In this document: positions 21,978 to 32,892 of the stretch, one piece after another | Position numbering within the stretch: the stretch's first letter is position 1 | Layout of the letters: each line of letters begins with the position of its first letter | Source of the DNA: Chaetomium olivaceum | Lineage: Eukaryota > Ascomycota > Sordariomycetes > Sordariales > Chaetomiaceae | Direction of reading: 5' to 3' | Length of the DNA stretch: 64,000 nt | Assembly (NCBI GenBank): GCA_039881045.1 | Contig: JAYWVB010000067.1 | Span: 1-64,000, forward strand | Notes under the pieces: generated by a model | Told to the model about the DNA's origin: nothing | The model's input: the letters and a program-made list of their open reading frames with translations, nothing else | The model's database searches: none | Made by a program: the position numbers and the translations under genes

Positions 21978-23877
21978 AGGCGTGTGTGTGATGGGGTTGC
22001 GGTTTTGGTGCGTGTTTTTTTTTGGGTGTGTTTAACTGCCATTTGGAGCTTGTTTTGCAATGCGGCGCATACTTTACTTTACCGCCATCTTGGTTACTCC
22101 CCTTTGTTTACTTTTTATAGTTTTCATTTGTTTACCTTTCACAGTTTTGATTTCTTTTCTTCTGTTGCTTCGAGGGTTTGTATTGAGATTGGCAGCAGCA
22201 CTCGGGGCCTGCTTGCTTTTTGGATTACTTTTCTTTGCGCGGAACTTTTGGTTCGAGTTGGAATGGGGATGGGGCAGTCAAAAGTGATATCCACGGCTAC
22301 AGTTTTGTTATGGGATGTTTTCTGTCTGTTTGATGGGTCTGCGATTTGGGAATTTTTCGGGTACAAGTCCCGCACTACAGCAACCAAGGGTTGGGTCTTT
22401 ATACACGGCGAGCGTTCTATTTCCTCCTTTTGTAAGGTTGAGATACCACGGGCGTTGGGTCAGGTTTCTGGTCGATACACTTCTTACTCTTTGCGCTCTA
22501 AATTGTAATAGGATATATTTTGAGCTGAAGCGTTTATTCTATGACGTTTTGTTTTAGTGTGTGTGTGTGTGCGTATTTGTCCCCCCTCACCGTACCAGTA
22601 CACTCACGTAGCACGGTTATATTACAGTCCGATTACAGTCGGTACCACTGCCCTGGGTGCCTCGGCATATCCGACCGACTAGGGAGGCGCATGAATGCGG
22701 CGCTCTCGAGGGGGGGCTGACGGCAGGGAGGGAGGAAGCCCTCCCTTGTCCTTAGATCACATTCCTCTCGTGCCGCACCTCGCGCCCGACAGCCGTCTCA
22801 CACCACCACCTTTTCCAACCTTGTCACTCCAGTGTGTCTCACAAGGACCGAGATCAGGCGGCAGCTGTGGCATGTCAGTGGACACGGTGGGCTCACCGCT
22901 GTGATACTTATGCACGCCTGCCTACCTAGCCTTACCCAGCTTATGAAGTACATACAATTGCCTTCTTCTTCCCCGGGACTGACGCATCCCATCGTTTGCC
23001 TGCCTATCCGTTGGTGTCTGCATAGGGCGGAAGGCGGCCAATCTGCAGCCGGGAAGCAAGGCCAAGTGACGGGGAATGGTGTAACACGGGATTTTTACGT
23101 TGTGCTACCACACCGAGTCGTGGGCTCGGGAAGCTCGATTGGTTGTCGACCGGGCTCGGCAACAGCCTTGCGAAGCTATGCCCCCCTTTTTTCGTCTCTG
23201 GAAGATTGGGTTCTGCTCATTGGTAGTGGTTGTTTTCCTTCACCTCACACAGGTTGCCTTTGCATTTCGCAGGCGAGGGTTGACATATATCTGAGAGGGT
23301 CGTACCAACAAATTCTGTGACCGGTGAAGGGATGTGAATCAGGACTTTGGAACTTTACGGTCAAAGAGGGCGTACAGATCGACATGCGCTCGAGAATACG
23401 ATGATTAGGGCATCGTTATTTTGAAAATACAATTGCTTCTTATAGTAATTGGCAAGACCAATGAGCAGAACCAATCGAAACACGCCAGGCAGTCTATGTC
23501 TATCGTACGGCTGAGAAGGGGAAAAAACAAAACAGACGATGGTCAACAGGAAGGGCAAAAGCTCACCCGCCAACCCCCTTTTCGAGGGAGGTGGCAGGTT
23601 ACGAAACCCCTAAGGTGGAGGTTTACTTCGGGTTGCGAGGAAGGGGATCATAAACCCCTCCTTTTTTTCGCAAGCCTGCGGGCGGCTCGAACTGGTGACC
23701 TCTCGGTGAGAGATATCAGGAGTTTTAGCCCCGGGGCCTCGACCACCCACACAGTGACCATTGCGCTATGGAGATGGTGGGGTGATCGGTGACATTGGGG
23801 AATTCAAAACTTGTATATCTACCAGGTAGTAGGGCTCTCAAACATGCCACTATTCAGACCCCCGCCAAACACGGCAA
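21978..23877. other. Intergenic region, 1.9 kb, between convergent genes
   Basis: T-rich 3' sequence runs from 22010 to 22560, followed by a short GT microsatellite at 22557-22571. A tRNA-like but non-folding stretch lies at about 23680-23780 on the minus strand. No coding gene was recognised. Confidence 0.5.
22557..22571. repeat. (GT)n microsatellite
   Basis: About seven to eight GT dinucleotides in a row, ending in TGTGCG. A simple sequence repeat with no sign of function. Confidence 0.8.
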
Positions 23878-25213
23878 TCACCTTCCCACCCGCTCCAGCT
23901 CGCCGCCTTCCCACAACTCCCCAACGGGTTTCATTTCCAAGCCGGGAGGTATATCCCCATCCCACAAACGCCAGTACAACTCCGGGTACGGGTCAATATT
24001 CGCACTGAGCTGTCCAAGCTTCCGAACCTGTTCCACCCGATGCGCGCGGCCACGACTCATCGTGGCTTTATTGTTGTTCACCGCGCGCCCGTCCCGCTGC
24101 TCATTCACACTGACATGCTCCAGAATCCGCTTGGTTACGTGCTTCCGCTTCCGGATCCGCGAGCCGGCCATACACGATGCTTTAATGATCCTCGCCGCCT
24201 CGTTGGCCTTGAAAGCCCTCACCTCCTCCGCCTTCCTTTCTTCAGCAGCCTCTCTATCCTCAGATTTACCCCCACCACCAACACCTCCGCCCTGGTCCTT
24301 TCCACCACCACCACCAGCGCTGCCATTCCGCCTCTTCTTCCTTAACTTATTCCGCTTATCCTTCCCCTCCCCCTTCTTCCCACGCCGACTCCAACTACCC
24401 CATGACCTCCCCCCCTCAACACCAGTAGCACCACCACTACCACCAGCAGAAACAGCATCCACCCCATCACCCGCGCCATCACTCAACCCACCAGGCCACG
24501 AAAACCGCCCCAGCACCGCCCTGATGCTCGCGCGCGGCTTGAACGGCCTCCTCAAGGAGGCCGTCATCGCCGTCGTCGTCGTCGTAGCGTGGGGAGTAGG
24601 CGCCGCCATAGTGAGGAGAGTGACCGTCGTCGTGGTAGCGAGGGTAGTAGACCGAGAAGGGTGCGGGGCATGAGTGGACGGCGGCGGCGGTGGTGGAGGT
24701 GGAGGGTGGTAGGGGCGGAGTGGATTTCGGAGATGGGTTGCTGGGCGCGCCATTCGAGAGGGTGGTGGTGGTGATGGTTTTGGGGGAGGATCCCTGCTCG
24801 GCTGGGTCTGTTGACAGGCTGAGCTCGGTGTTGGAGGGGTTGACGTAGTAGGGTTGTTGTTGTTGGTGTTGTGGAGGAGGAGGTGGGGGCTGCTGTGGTT
24901 GGTGCTGTTGGGTTTGGGTTCTTCTGGGCGGTGGGGGGTGGAAGTCGAGGATGGGGTTGCTGTTGAGGGGTGGCGCCTCGGAGTGGTGGCGGCGAGGGCG
25001 TTGAGGACGAGAAGGTTTGTTCTGTTGCTGGCTATTGTTGGGGACGAACTTGTGCTCTAGTGCTTGGAAGGGTTCGGTCGAGTCTTGGCTGTGGTCCTTG
25101 CTCTTGCGATGCTTGAAGAAGTTGATGATGGAGGCACGGCGGGAGGGTGCTCGGGTGGCGGGATATCCGGCACTTGAATGCCTCGAAGGAAGCATCCTGT
25201 TCAGGCTGGACAT
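23878..25213 (-). CDS. Low-complexity basic protein, function unknown, frame interrupted
   Basis: From ATG 25213 the frame encodes a protein with a basic N terminus (RRASIINFFKHRKSKD), then Gln/Pro-rich and Thr/Ser-rich tracts and an Asp-rich run. At about 24540-24560 the frame must shift by one base to continue as FKPRASIRAVLGRFSWPGG and a Lys/Arg/Gly-rich region, ending with a compact segment (RAHRVEQVRKLGQL, PYPELYWRLWDGDIPPGLE) and a stop at 23878. Joined, it is about 444 residues. The repeated basic RASI motifs before and after the shift, the shared composition and the lack of stops across both frames support one gene. No GT/AG pair explains the shift. The family is not recognised. Confidence 0.7.
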
Positions 25214-25767
25214 GACGGTCTGCGGTTTGGAGTCGTAGCGATGAAGGAAGCAGAAACGGCGAGACCCGTCTTCTCTAGGGATGTAACGTAGCCACGCAGT
25301 ACGCGATGTCGTAAGCGTTAACTGGATAGTTAAGAAGCTGGCAACGATATTGCTGCCTCTACGTCAACAAGTCAGATGGATAAGGCAGGTTTGTTATGGG
25401 ATGGCGAGAGGACCCGGAGACACGCCGGTCGGGGTAGATGATGTTTAACTTCCGTGCTTCATTGACCGTGACTACCGTCCCTTGCCCCTGACGAGCCTGA
25501 CCACTTCAGTTGCCCTCGGAAGGGAAAGAACGTAGGCGGTTCTCCCCGCCTGGGATATGACACCAAGTTGTTCACCCGATCACGCCATGCGTTCCTCACC
25601 GATGTGCAAAATAAAATCTTAAACGCCCCAACTCAAGCATCACTCCTGGGGGTAGATTACATGTAGAAAATACAGACCTAAACCAACGCCGTACACGGTT
25701 GTCCTGTGCTTCGCTTTACGGAAAAAACAAACAGGTAAAGTTCTGACATAACCCAAGGAGGGGATAT
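25214..25767. other. Intergenic region, 554 bp
   Basis: This lies upstream of the low-complexity gene and downstream of the hrd1 stop codon; it contains that promoter and the hrd1 3' region. Nothing else was recognised. Confidence 0.5.
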
Positions 25768-28556
25768 CTATCGCTCATCCTCAGCATCATCTGCCTCTTC
25801 TACCGTCACGGGCCTGGGCCGTCGATCGCTGCTACTCCCGTTGACTTCGGCGGCACCCTCTGTTCGTTGATCACCGCCCCTCTCCCCAGAAGCAACCCCG
25901 TTCACCACCGTGGACGCGTTAGTCGCTGAGCCACCACCGCTACTTTCCCCAGGCTCGCCGCCGTGTGGACCCTGGCGCGGCTCGACTTGGTATCCAAACA
26001 TGGGTGCAGGTACCCGGTCGCCGCCAAAGAGTTGTGCAGGGCCCCCCCAATTCGGGGTCAGAGGGATGGGTGCCGCCACCGGAGGTTGCCTGCGGGCAGC
26101 TGTGTCTGCGGTGGTGCCACCCTGTGAACCCGGACGTCGAGAGGCTTCTGGGATGTTGCTTGTTGGCGCGGCGGCCCTTCCAAGTTGTGTGGAAAGGGTA
26201 GTACTAGGGGCTGGGCTGGTCCCCCGGGATCGAGGGTGGTGTGCAAACACAGACCGCAGCATATCTTGTGCGACCCCTTGGGCGTGGTGTGCCGGCTCGG
26301 ATGGCTGTGCTTCACCGTCCAGCCGTTGGAGCGGAAGCAACGACCAACCGGGGGGGATAACAACCCCGTCTGGTAACTCGGAGCTCCCCGCTGGAATGGC
26401 CGCTCCATACCCAGTGCCGACATGTCTAGTGATGGAGGGTGGGTGTCTGGCAGCCACAAGGTGCGGGGAATTCGGGACCTGCAGGGGCCCCTGCATTGGT
26501 AGGTGCATAAAAGGATGTATCAAGCCTTGCTGTTGATGTTGTTGTAAAGGTGGCTGCCCACCAAGGAGAGCGCCTAAGGTGGTTGGTGGTGTTGGTTGTG
26601 TTGGTTGTTGTTGGCCGTGCGGCTGCTGCTGTTGCAACTGACGGAGACGGGCGATTTCGTTCATCAGAAGGCTCAAAACCTGTACCTCGTGTGCTGCGTT
26701 ATGCGTGTTGATCATCTCTTGCCGAACTTGTTGGCCAAGCGTCAAGAGTTGCCCACGAAGCTGATCGAGGCCCGGGTTTGAACCTATGTCGTTTTCTTGC
26801 GGTGTCGGGACGGTAGGTGTTGGTATAGGTGGGTTCACGGCGTCCGGGGGCGCCCGCATCCGCTGTGCCATTTCCCGGATCTCGTCGGCTCCGCCCTGAG
26901 CAAAGCCTAACCTGATAGGACCAAGATTGAACATCCTAACGTTCGGGTTCGGGTTATTATTCGCTGGTCCTCCTTGTGCGGGTTGGCCGCCGCCACCAGG
27001 GGCAGCCTGGCCGTTGGCTGGCGGCTGAAGCGGGCGGTTTTGGCCCGCAGGGAAGAGCCCGAGCACCCCAGCGGCGCCGTTAGCGGCCGGTTGCTGTCCG
27101 TCCCTGGCAACCGGGCGCCGACACGTCGGACACACCTGCTGCCGCTCCAACCAGCTCTTGAGGCAGCCAAAGTGTAGGATATGGCCACACGGGAGCCTCT
27201 TTGCCCGGCTTCGCTCAACATGAGAGACATCGGCGGGATCCCAGGGGCGCATTTCCTCTCTGCAGATGATGCAGGTGTCCTCTCGGCCAAGCTCTTCAGC
27301 GGTAGCGTCGGGGTACTGCTCCATGTGCTTCAAGGCTTGACGGTAGCGGATGAGGGCATGAAGTCTCTTAAGGAATGACCTCGTCGTCATGAACCAGTCC
27401 CTCATGATATGGATAGGGAGGCCGTAGAAACTCATAAGAACGCAGAAGAAGGCTGTGTATATCCCGAATTTGACAAAGTCTATCATCGAGGTTAGCGGCA
27501 CTGTCCGGTCCCAACAGACTGTCAATCGACCTACCCGCAACCAAGTCCAGCGATAAAACCCACTGTCCCTTGGCTTCCCAGCCAGGCACCTCAATGTCCA
27601 TCTCATCAACATCGTTCTCGTCTGGCAGTTCACCCTCTTCGTCTGTTGTCCCCTCCGTTTCTCTCCGTCTCAGGATCTCGGCCCGCTGCTCCCTGATTTG
27701 GCGGCGCCTATCCTCCAAGCGCTGGTGTGTCTGCGTCTTGATGACACGCTGCTCCACCAGCGACATGACGTACCGGGCGACCGTGTGTAGAGAGGTCACG
27801 GTCAGGACGGCAAACTCGAACAGGAACATGACCATCATAGTAGGACGGGCTTCCTGCACCACGGCGTCAACGGCGTAAGTGAGCAGCCAGATGTCGTAGG
27901 CAACGCTGATGAACAGCGAGAGACTGAGGCGGGCGTGGAAGAGGAGCGGGTTCGCGGGGGGTTGTTGCTCGAGGACTTCGACACGGCCATCTCCAATCCA
28001 ACCCCAGACCTTGCCTGTGACGAGGGCCGTGAACATGACGAGGAAGAAGGCGCCGACCTCGTCGCGGAAGATGGTCATAGCTAGGCATGTCTCGGTGACG
28101 GCGAACCAGCCCTTCTCGTACAGCTGTTCGATTTCGGTGGGGCGGAGGGGGCCGAAGCAGAGGCGCTGGAGAGCGTACATGAAGGATCCGTAGACGACGA
28201 ATATGAGGTTAACCAGAACCTGTAGTACCAATTTATTGTTAGGGGTCGGGGAAGCAAACGGAAGGCTCGGGGAGGGGCCGGAGCAAACGGACCATCAGGG
28301 ATAGGCTGCTCTGGGCGAGATGCACCATGGCCGAGTAGAAATTGGCGCGCTGATAAAAGGCAGACGCGACCACGGCGGCCGCGAGAGCCGTGGAGGCCTA
28401 ATGAATAAATAAATGTTAGCATTGTGGCATGGTGATGCGGGAATCGTGGGGGAGTCTCAGATGGGCTTCAAGCTCTCGGCGCAGCAACTAAAGCTCCAAC
28501 TACAAGAGCTAACAGCGGAACAACTTACCTGCGTACCACGCGAGCCGCATCTTCAT
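25768..28556 (-). CDS. hrd1: Hrd1/synoviolin-type ER membrane ubiquitin ligase
   Basis: Hrd1 is the RING E3 ligase and retrotranslocation channel of ER-associated degradation. Exons: 28556-28529 (MRLAWYAG), 28397-28293, 28219-27535 and 27479-25768; introns 28220-28292 and 27480-27534 splice exactly in frame (LSLM|VLVNLIFVVYG; LDLVA|DFVKFG). The N-terminal half carries the multi-pass membrane segments with the conserved LRPTEIEQLYEKGWFA and ETCLAMTIFRDE blocks. The RING-H2 finger begins with CIIC at 27273-27262 (about residue 342) and has CGHILHFGCLKSWL and CPTCR. The C-terminal half is a long Pro/Gln-rich tail. About 842 residues in total. The first junction is off by one base: exon 1 ends in phase 1 but exon 2 starts in phase 0, probably an extra G in TTAGGCC at 28395-28400. 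ATG at 28556 or 28550 could start. Confidence 0.93.
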
Positions 28557-29020
28557 CGGCGGGCTGTTGTGGAAATGGTAATTCGGGGCAAAAAAATCCG
28601 GATATGGTGATGGGGGATTCAGGTGTCCATTGCGCCGGAGACAACGGCAATGGGTCGCGAAAGGTGGGATGTGGCGTGGAAGATGATGGCCTGTCTCGCT
28701 TGTTGCCACGTTATAGAAGTGACTTTGGGAGTCTCGGAGAGAACACAGCGAGCGAGCTGCCAAACGGGTGACGCAGCATGTGGGGTGTATCAGCCACACT
28801 TTGCCTGTTTCGGGGTTATGTATCACTTCAAACGGTAGTATCAGGAATGAAAGTGGCGGTGCAACTTGCAAGGGGGAAAGAACCTGCCTTTTCACAGATA
28901 AGGTAGTTATGTACATCTGTAAATAAGAGCAACTTAACTCCAAGCCCTGTGCAAGTTCTTCCAATTTCATTTTAAATTATCACATACCTAGGTAGTTAGC
29001 TATCATTTGTGACAAGCGCC
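28557..29020. promoter_or_regulatory. Divergent promoter region of hrd1 and the AhpD-like gene
   Basis: These 464 bp lie between two start codons on opposite strands. No distinct element was recognised. An unfolded-protein-response element would be expected for hrd1, but no clear CAGCGTG-type site was seen. Confidence 0.5.
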
Positions 29021-29833
29021 ATGGGCTCACTGCCCGCCATCATCACACCCGCTCTCCTTTCCTCCATCCGGAATCATCCAAATCTGCCAAGACACACCTG
29101 GTACTTTATTGCAGCCACAACGCTCTCTCAATTGAACCGGCCCGATGAGATCTCCAAAGTCTACCAATATGCCTTGCGCCACGGCCCAGACGATGGTACA
29201 CCAAACCAAGATGAAAAGCTACGTGTCTCTCGCCGCATGCGCGAAGCCCTGATTAAAGCTGCTGCGGTTTGGTGGTGTTCCGAGGGTAGTCGAATCTTCT
29301 GCCAATTTTCCTTTGGATCTTTGGCTGATGCAGTGACAGACGATCAACGCGCTGCTTGAGCTCAAAAAAGTGACGCCAGAAGAGCAGCTCGATGAGCCTG
29401 GATCTTCCTCTCCCACCGGCCGCGCGCCGATATCTACGATACACCCGCTCCTCAGATCATGCAGCGCGGCCAAAGCTTTTTTGAGGCAATCTACGGCAAG
29501 ATCACAAAGAGAGTCATGGGCCAGATGGACCGTTCCGGCACCGAGGACCTTGGGCTAGTGGCGCGCCTCATGTATGGCTATGTCCTGAGCAATACCAGTG
29601 TGCTCAGCGCCGCCGAAACTTCGTTCGTCATGATTGCCGGCTTGATCCCCCAGGATGTGAACCCCCAGCTCAAGGGTCATCTCAGGGGTGCTCTCAATGG
29701 CGGTGCCACGGTTGAGCAGGTCAAGGCTGTGCGCAATGTGGTCGTTGAATTATGTCTCGCGTCCGGCATGACCATGCTAGACCAGAGCAGCCCCGCCGGA
29801 TTCGGGTGGAGAAGTGAGGTTGCTGACCTATAG
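29021..29833 (+). CDS. Carboxymuconolactone decarboxylase/AhpD-like protein, frame interrupted
   Basis: The encoded protein starts at MGSLPAIITPAL and has the fungal AhpD/CMD-like order: an N-terminal helical part ending RRMREALIKAAA, then GGVPR|TINALLELKKVTPEE, a charged linker, and a C-terminal CMD-type helical block (FFEAIYGKITKRVMGQM, LGLVARLMYGYVLSN, GHLRGALNGGATVEQVKAV). An intron at 29286-29339 joins CCG AGG to ACG ATC AAC. To keep the conserved frame, one extra base at about 29266-29272 and one missing base at about 29423-29431 are needed. An unusual GTTTGG donor could bypass the first, but would delete the conserved GGVPR segment. Family proteins act as peroxidase-related or decarboxylase-like enzymes. 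No CxxC pair is visible, so antioxidant activity is doubtful. Confidence 0.82.
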
Positions 29834-30405
29834 TAGCCGAAGGGCGTTGGTTATTAGGTATCCTTTCGTCCTTTGCGGATCAATCGTGCACCCATGATGG
29901 AGAAGAGGATTGAGCAGGTAACGGGCATGGGCCGTTTGTGCATAATGATGATGCTGCTGAAACTGAGTCATGTCTCTTCCCTTGTGTCCTCCAACACCCC
30001 AAGAGACCAGGTTCAACCAGCACCCAGCAGTATCGCGGGGTTCGAACTGGCTTCTCTCGACCCTACTAGACTAAGCTATTACGAAGGGCGCGGTCGATAT
30101 TCGGCTCGTGTAAGCATGGGGCCGGGTTGGTCCGTTGACATGGCCATCGCAGAATCAGCGTGGGCGCCACGGGTCAAGCGTTGCCCAATTGAGTTAAGGT
30201 CGTCGTTTGAGCTGAACGAACCATGCATCAGCTGAAGCAGGGAAAGTCAGTCATGGTTCCGTTGAATGCCCCGTATCGTGCCTATAAGGGCACGGAACCC
30301 CCTCTTCGCCTCCTCCGGGTCCTGCTTGGAGGTCGCTGAGCTACACACGACCCGAAACCAGCCAGAGCTGAACAAAGCTCGACCGAAGTCTCCCTTGCTC
30401 CTTGG
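29834..30405. other. Intergenic region between convergent genes
   Basis: These 572 bp lie between the AhpD-like and EFM7-like stop codons. A tRNA-like but non-folding stretch occurs at about 30030-30100 (minus strand). Nothing else was recognised. Confidence 0.5.
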
Positions 30406-31533
30406 TCACGACCTCGCCTCACCCTCCGCAGCAGGCTTTCGTATCCTCTTCAGCACACCCACTGCCAACCACCGCTTCCGCAGGGTCACGTCTTCAATAC
30501 CGCGGTCCCACGCCCACTCACGGTCCTGCCCGTTGCAGTCACGTTCCCACATATGTTCCACCTCGAGCCCGACCCTCTCAAGCGCCTCCCTCTCGAAGAA
30601 CTCACGCATTGTACCCCGTGTCGTGTGGAACCCAGCGACGACCCACGCCCTCGCGTCCTCTCCTTGGCCGAGAAACCACGAGACCGACTGCCTCAGATTC
30701 TCATGCTGCCACGGCATCCACAAGCAGTCCGCGGCGATCACCCGGTCAATGGCATGCTTATTCTCGAGCGCAAGCGGCGTATCCAGCTCGCCCCACCCAT
30801 GGGCCCCGACCAACACCTCCTCCGCCGCGAACCTCCCGGCCGGCGCAAACTCCTTTTTGACTGACGCAGCAACGTTGCCCTTCAGGGTCTTAATGACCGC
30901 CGGAGCCGGATAATCCGTCACCACGATCTTCTTGGCGCCCAACAACCCCGCCATGATCGAGGGCAGCGCCGTGCCGGCACCCATCTCCATCACGCTCAGG
31001 CCGGAAACATTAAACCCCTCCAGCGGCGGCGCGAACCCCCTGTCCCAGGGAATACCACGATCGCCATTCTCGCCCAACCCGAGCGTGCCCGCCTCGATGA
31101 GCTCCGCTATCAGCAGCGACGAGTTCCAGAGGCTGTGGCTGAACAGGAGGCGGTCGGACTCCTCCTCGACGTCGGCGAGCGCGAGCGGGATGGGCCGCGG
31201 GAGGTGTGGGGACGCGTACAGCAGGCTGTGGCCCGAGTCACCGTGCTGGTTGGTGACGTCGTCTGGGAAGATGATGCCGAGGGAGTCGCCGAAGAAATCT
31301 GCCCCTCCCCCCCGGTAATGTCAGCACTTTCTTTCCTTTCCGAATCGTGATATTTGGAAGATGGGGGGTGCACAAATGCTTGGGCCAGGGGCGCCGGTTT
31401 CCGGGGAAGCCACCTAGTAGGCCGCCGCCGCAAGCCGTAATGGCGGGAAAAAAAAGGGCGGCGCGGGGTCTGACGTACCTTCGGGATCGGTCGCCGCGGG
31501 GCCAGCGAGGGAAAGCCGGTGAGTGAGGGCCAT
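30406..31533 (-). CDS. efm7: EFM7/NNT1-type protein N-terminal and lysine methyltransferase
   Basis: Exons 31533-31479 and 31298-30406 with a 180-bp intron (GTACGT...GGGCAG, branch GCTGAC) give 315 residues. The junction reads ATDPE|DFFGDSLGIIFPDDV, leading into NQHGDSGHSLLY and SLWNSSLLIAELIEAG, the typical N-terminal part of the NNMT-like/EFM7 group. The SAM-binding motif is VMEMGAGTALPS, followed by KIVVTDYP and IAADCLWMPWQHENL, where the usual post-II motif lies. In yeast the orthologue (also called Nnt1) methylates the N terminus and Lys2 of elongation factor eEF1A. The intron is long for this window but fits in frame. The assignment to EFM7 rather than another family-16 methyltransferase is by motif resemblance. 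Confidence 0.86.
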
Positions 31534-32892
31534 GAAACTTTTTTATTTCTCACGCGACATTTGTCTAGGGGAAAGGGAACTCGTTATGAGTCGGTGGGAT
31601 TACAGCCCCGGGTTATGATGGAGTACGGAGATATCTACGAAGACGGAAAAAGAAAAAGAAAGGAAAAAAACGAAAGTAGGACGTTGCAAAGAAGGACGCC
31701 TGCTACCTCACGGTGGGGTAACGACGAACTGCGCAAAAGTGTGACAGGACAGGACAGGTACGTATGGAACGAGGTAATTGCCGAAAGCTTCATTTTCTTA
31801 CAGAATTTTCGGTATCTTCCTTCCGTTTCAGTGTTGAACGATTCATCGTCTCAAGTTTGGAGACTTATCATCCGAATCGCATGCAACGACTTACATGAAT
31901 TCATTACGTCGATCCAACCCCACCGAAGTTGATCAGAGCCAAGAATCTGGATTTCTGGTGGGGCGGCCGATGTGACGGTGCCGAGCTGTGAGGAAGATCA
32001 TCTTTGATCTCATCGCCAGATCTTAGTCAAGGGGTCAGTGGTCACATATCACGTCACATATGGATTTATTGGTCAGGGATAAGCAACCTTTTCATTTTAA
32101 CACGGTTCTATATCTCTAGTAATTGTCACACACAAAGCCAGAGAAAGAGATGAGCACAACTTTCAAATTAATCCAACATTCCAACCCATATTTGTTCAGT
32201 GTCCCCAAAACTCTTGACAAGCCAAAGCAACAAACGTAAATCGAGTAGTAGTAGTGGATGGTGATGAGACAGGGTATCGTTTTCCACCGCTCCTTAGTCA
32301 AGCAAGCAAGTGGTGAAGAGGAAAGGAAGCGAACAAAAGACGCAGAAGGAAGGATAGGTCTCAATAATAGAAGAAAAGTAAAAAGGACGTAGAAACGCTG
32401 TATCCGCTCGCCGGTCCCAAATCCCGCAAACCCGTCCCGATCCCAAAACCCGGGCCATAGTCATTCAATCATTATTAAATCCGTCCCTTTTCCCACGTCT
32501 GAAGGTGCACAAAAAGGACAAGACAAAAGAGAAATACAAAAAAAGATAAGAGGAAGAGAGAAAAGTAAGAAAAAAGATACCCGCACGCCGCATGTAATTG
32601 AATCCACTTCCTGTCCGCCCAAACGCGCCGCCAGAGACTCGTTGTGGTCTTTGTTCCACTTGTTGTATTTGACTTTGATTTGATGCAATTCCAGCCCGTG
32701 TCCAATGTGGTTCGCCGGAGTAAAGAGAGAGCGTGAGAAAAGAAGAAAATAAGCGGTCGAGAATATTAAAGTACAGGTGTGATTATTATGTCACAGGTTG
32801 TTGTTGTATAGTATGATAGCAGGTGTTTTGGGTATCAAAGCGGGGGGGATATTTGTGTTCATCATCAGGCGGGGGTTGGTAGGTATTTTCCT
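31534..32892. other. Intergenic region, 1.36 kb
   Basis: This holds the EFM7 promoter and the 3' region of the zinc-finger gene. It contains A/G-rich tracts around 31643-31675 and 32515-32575. No gene was recognised. Confidence 0.5.
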
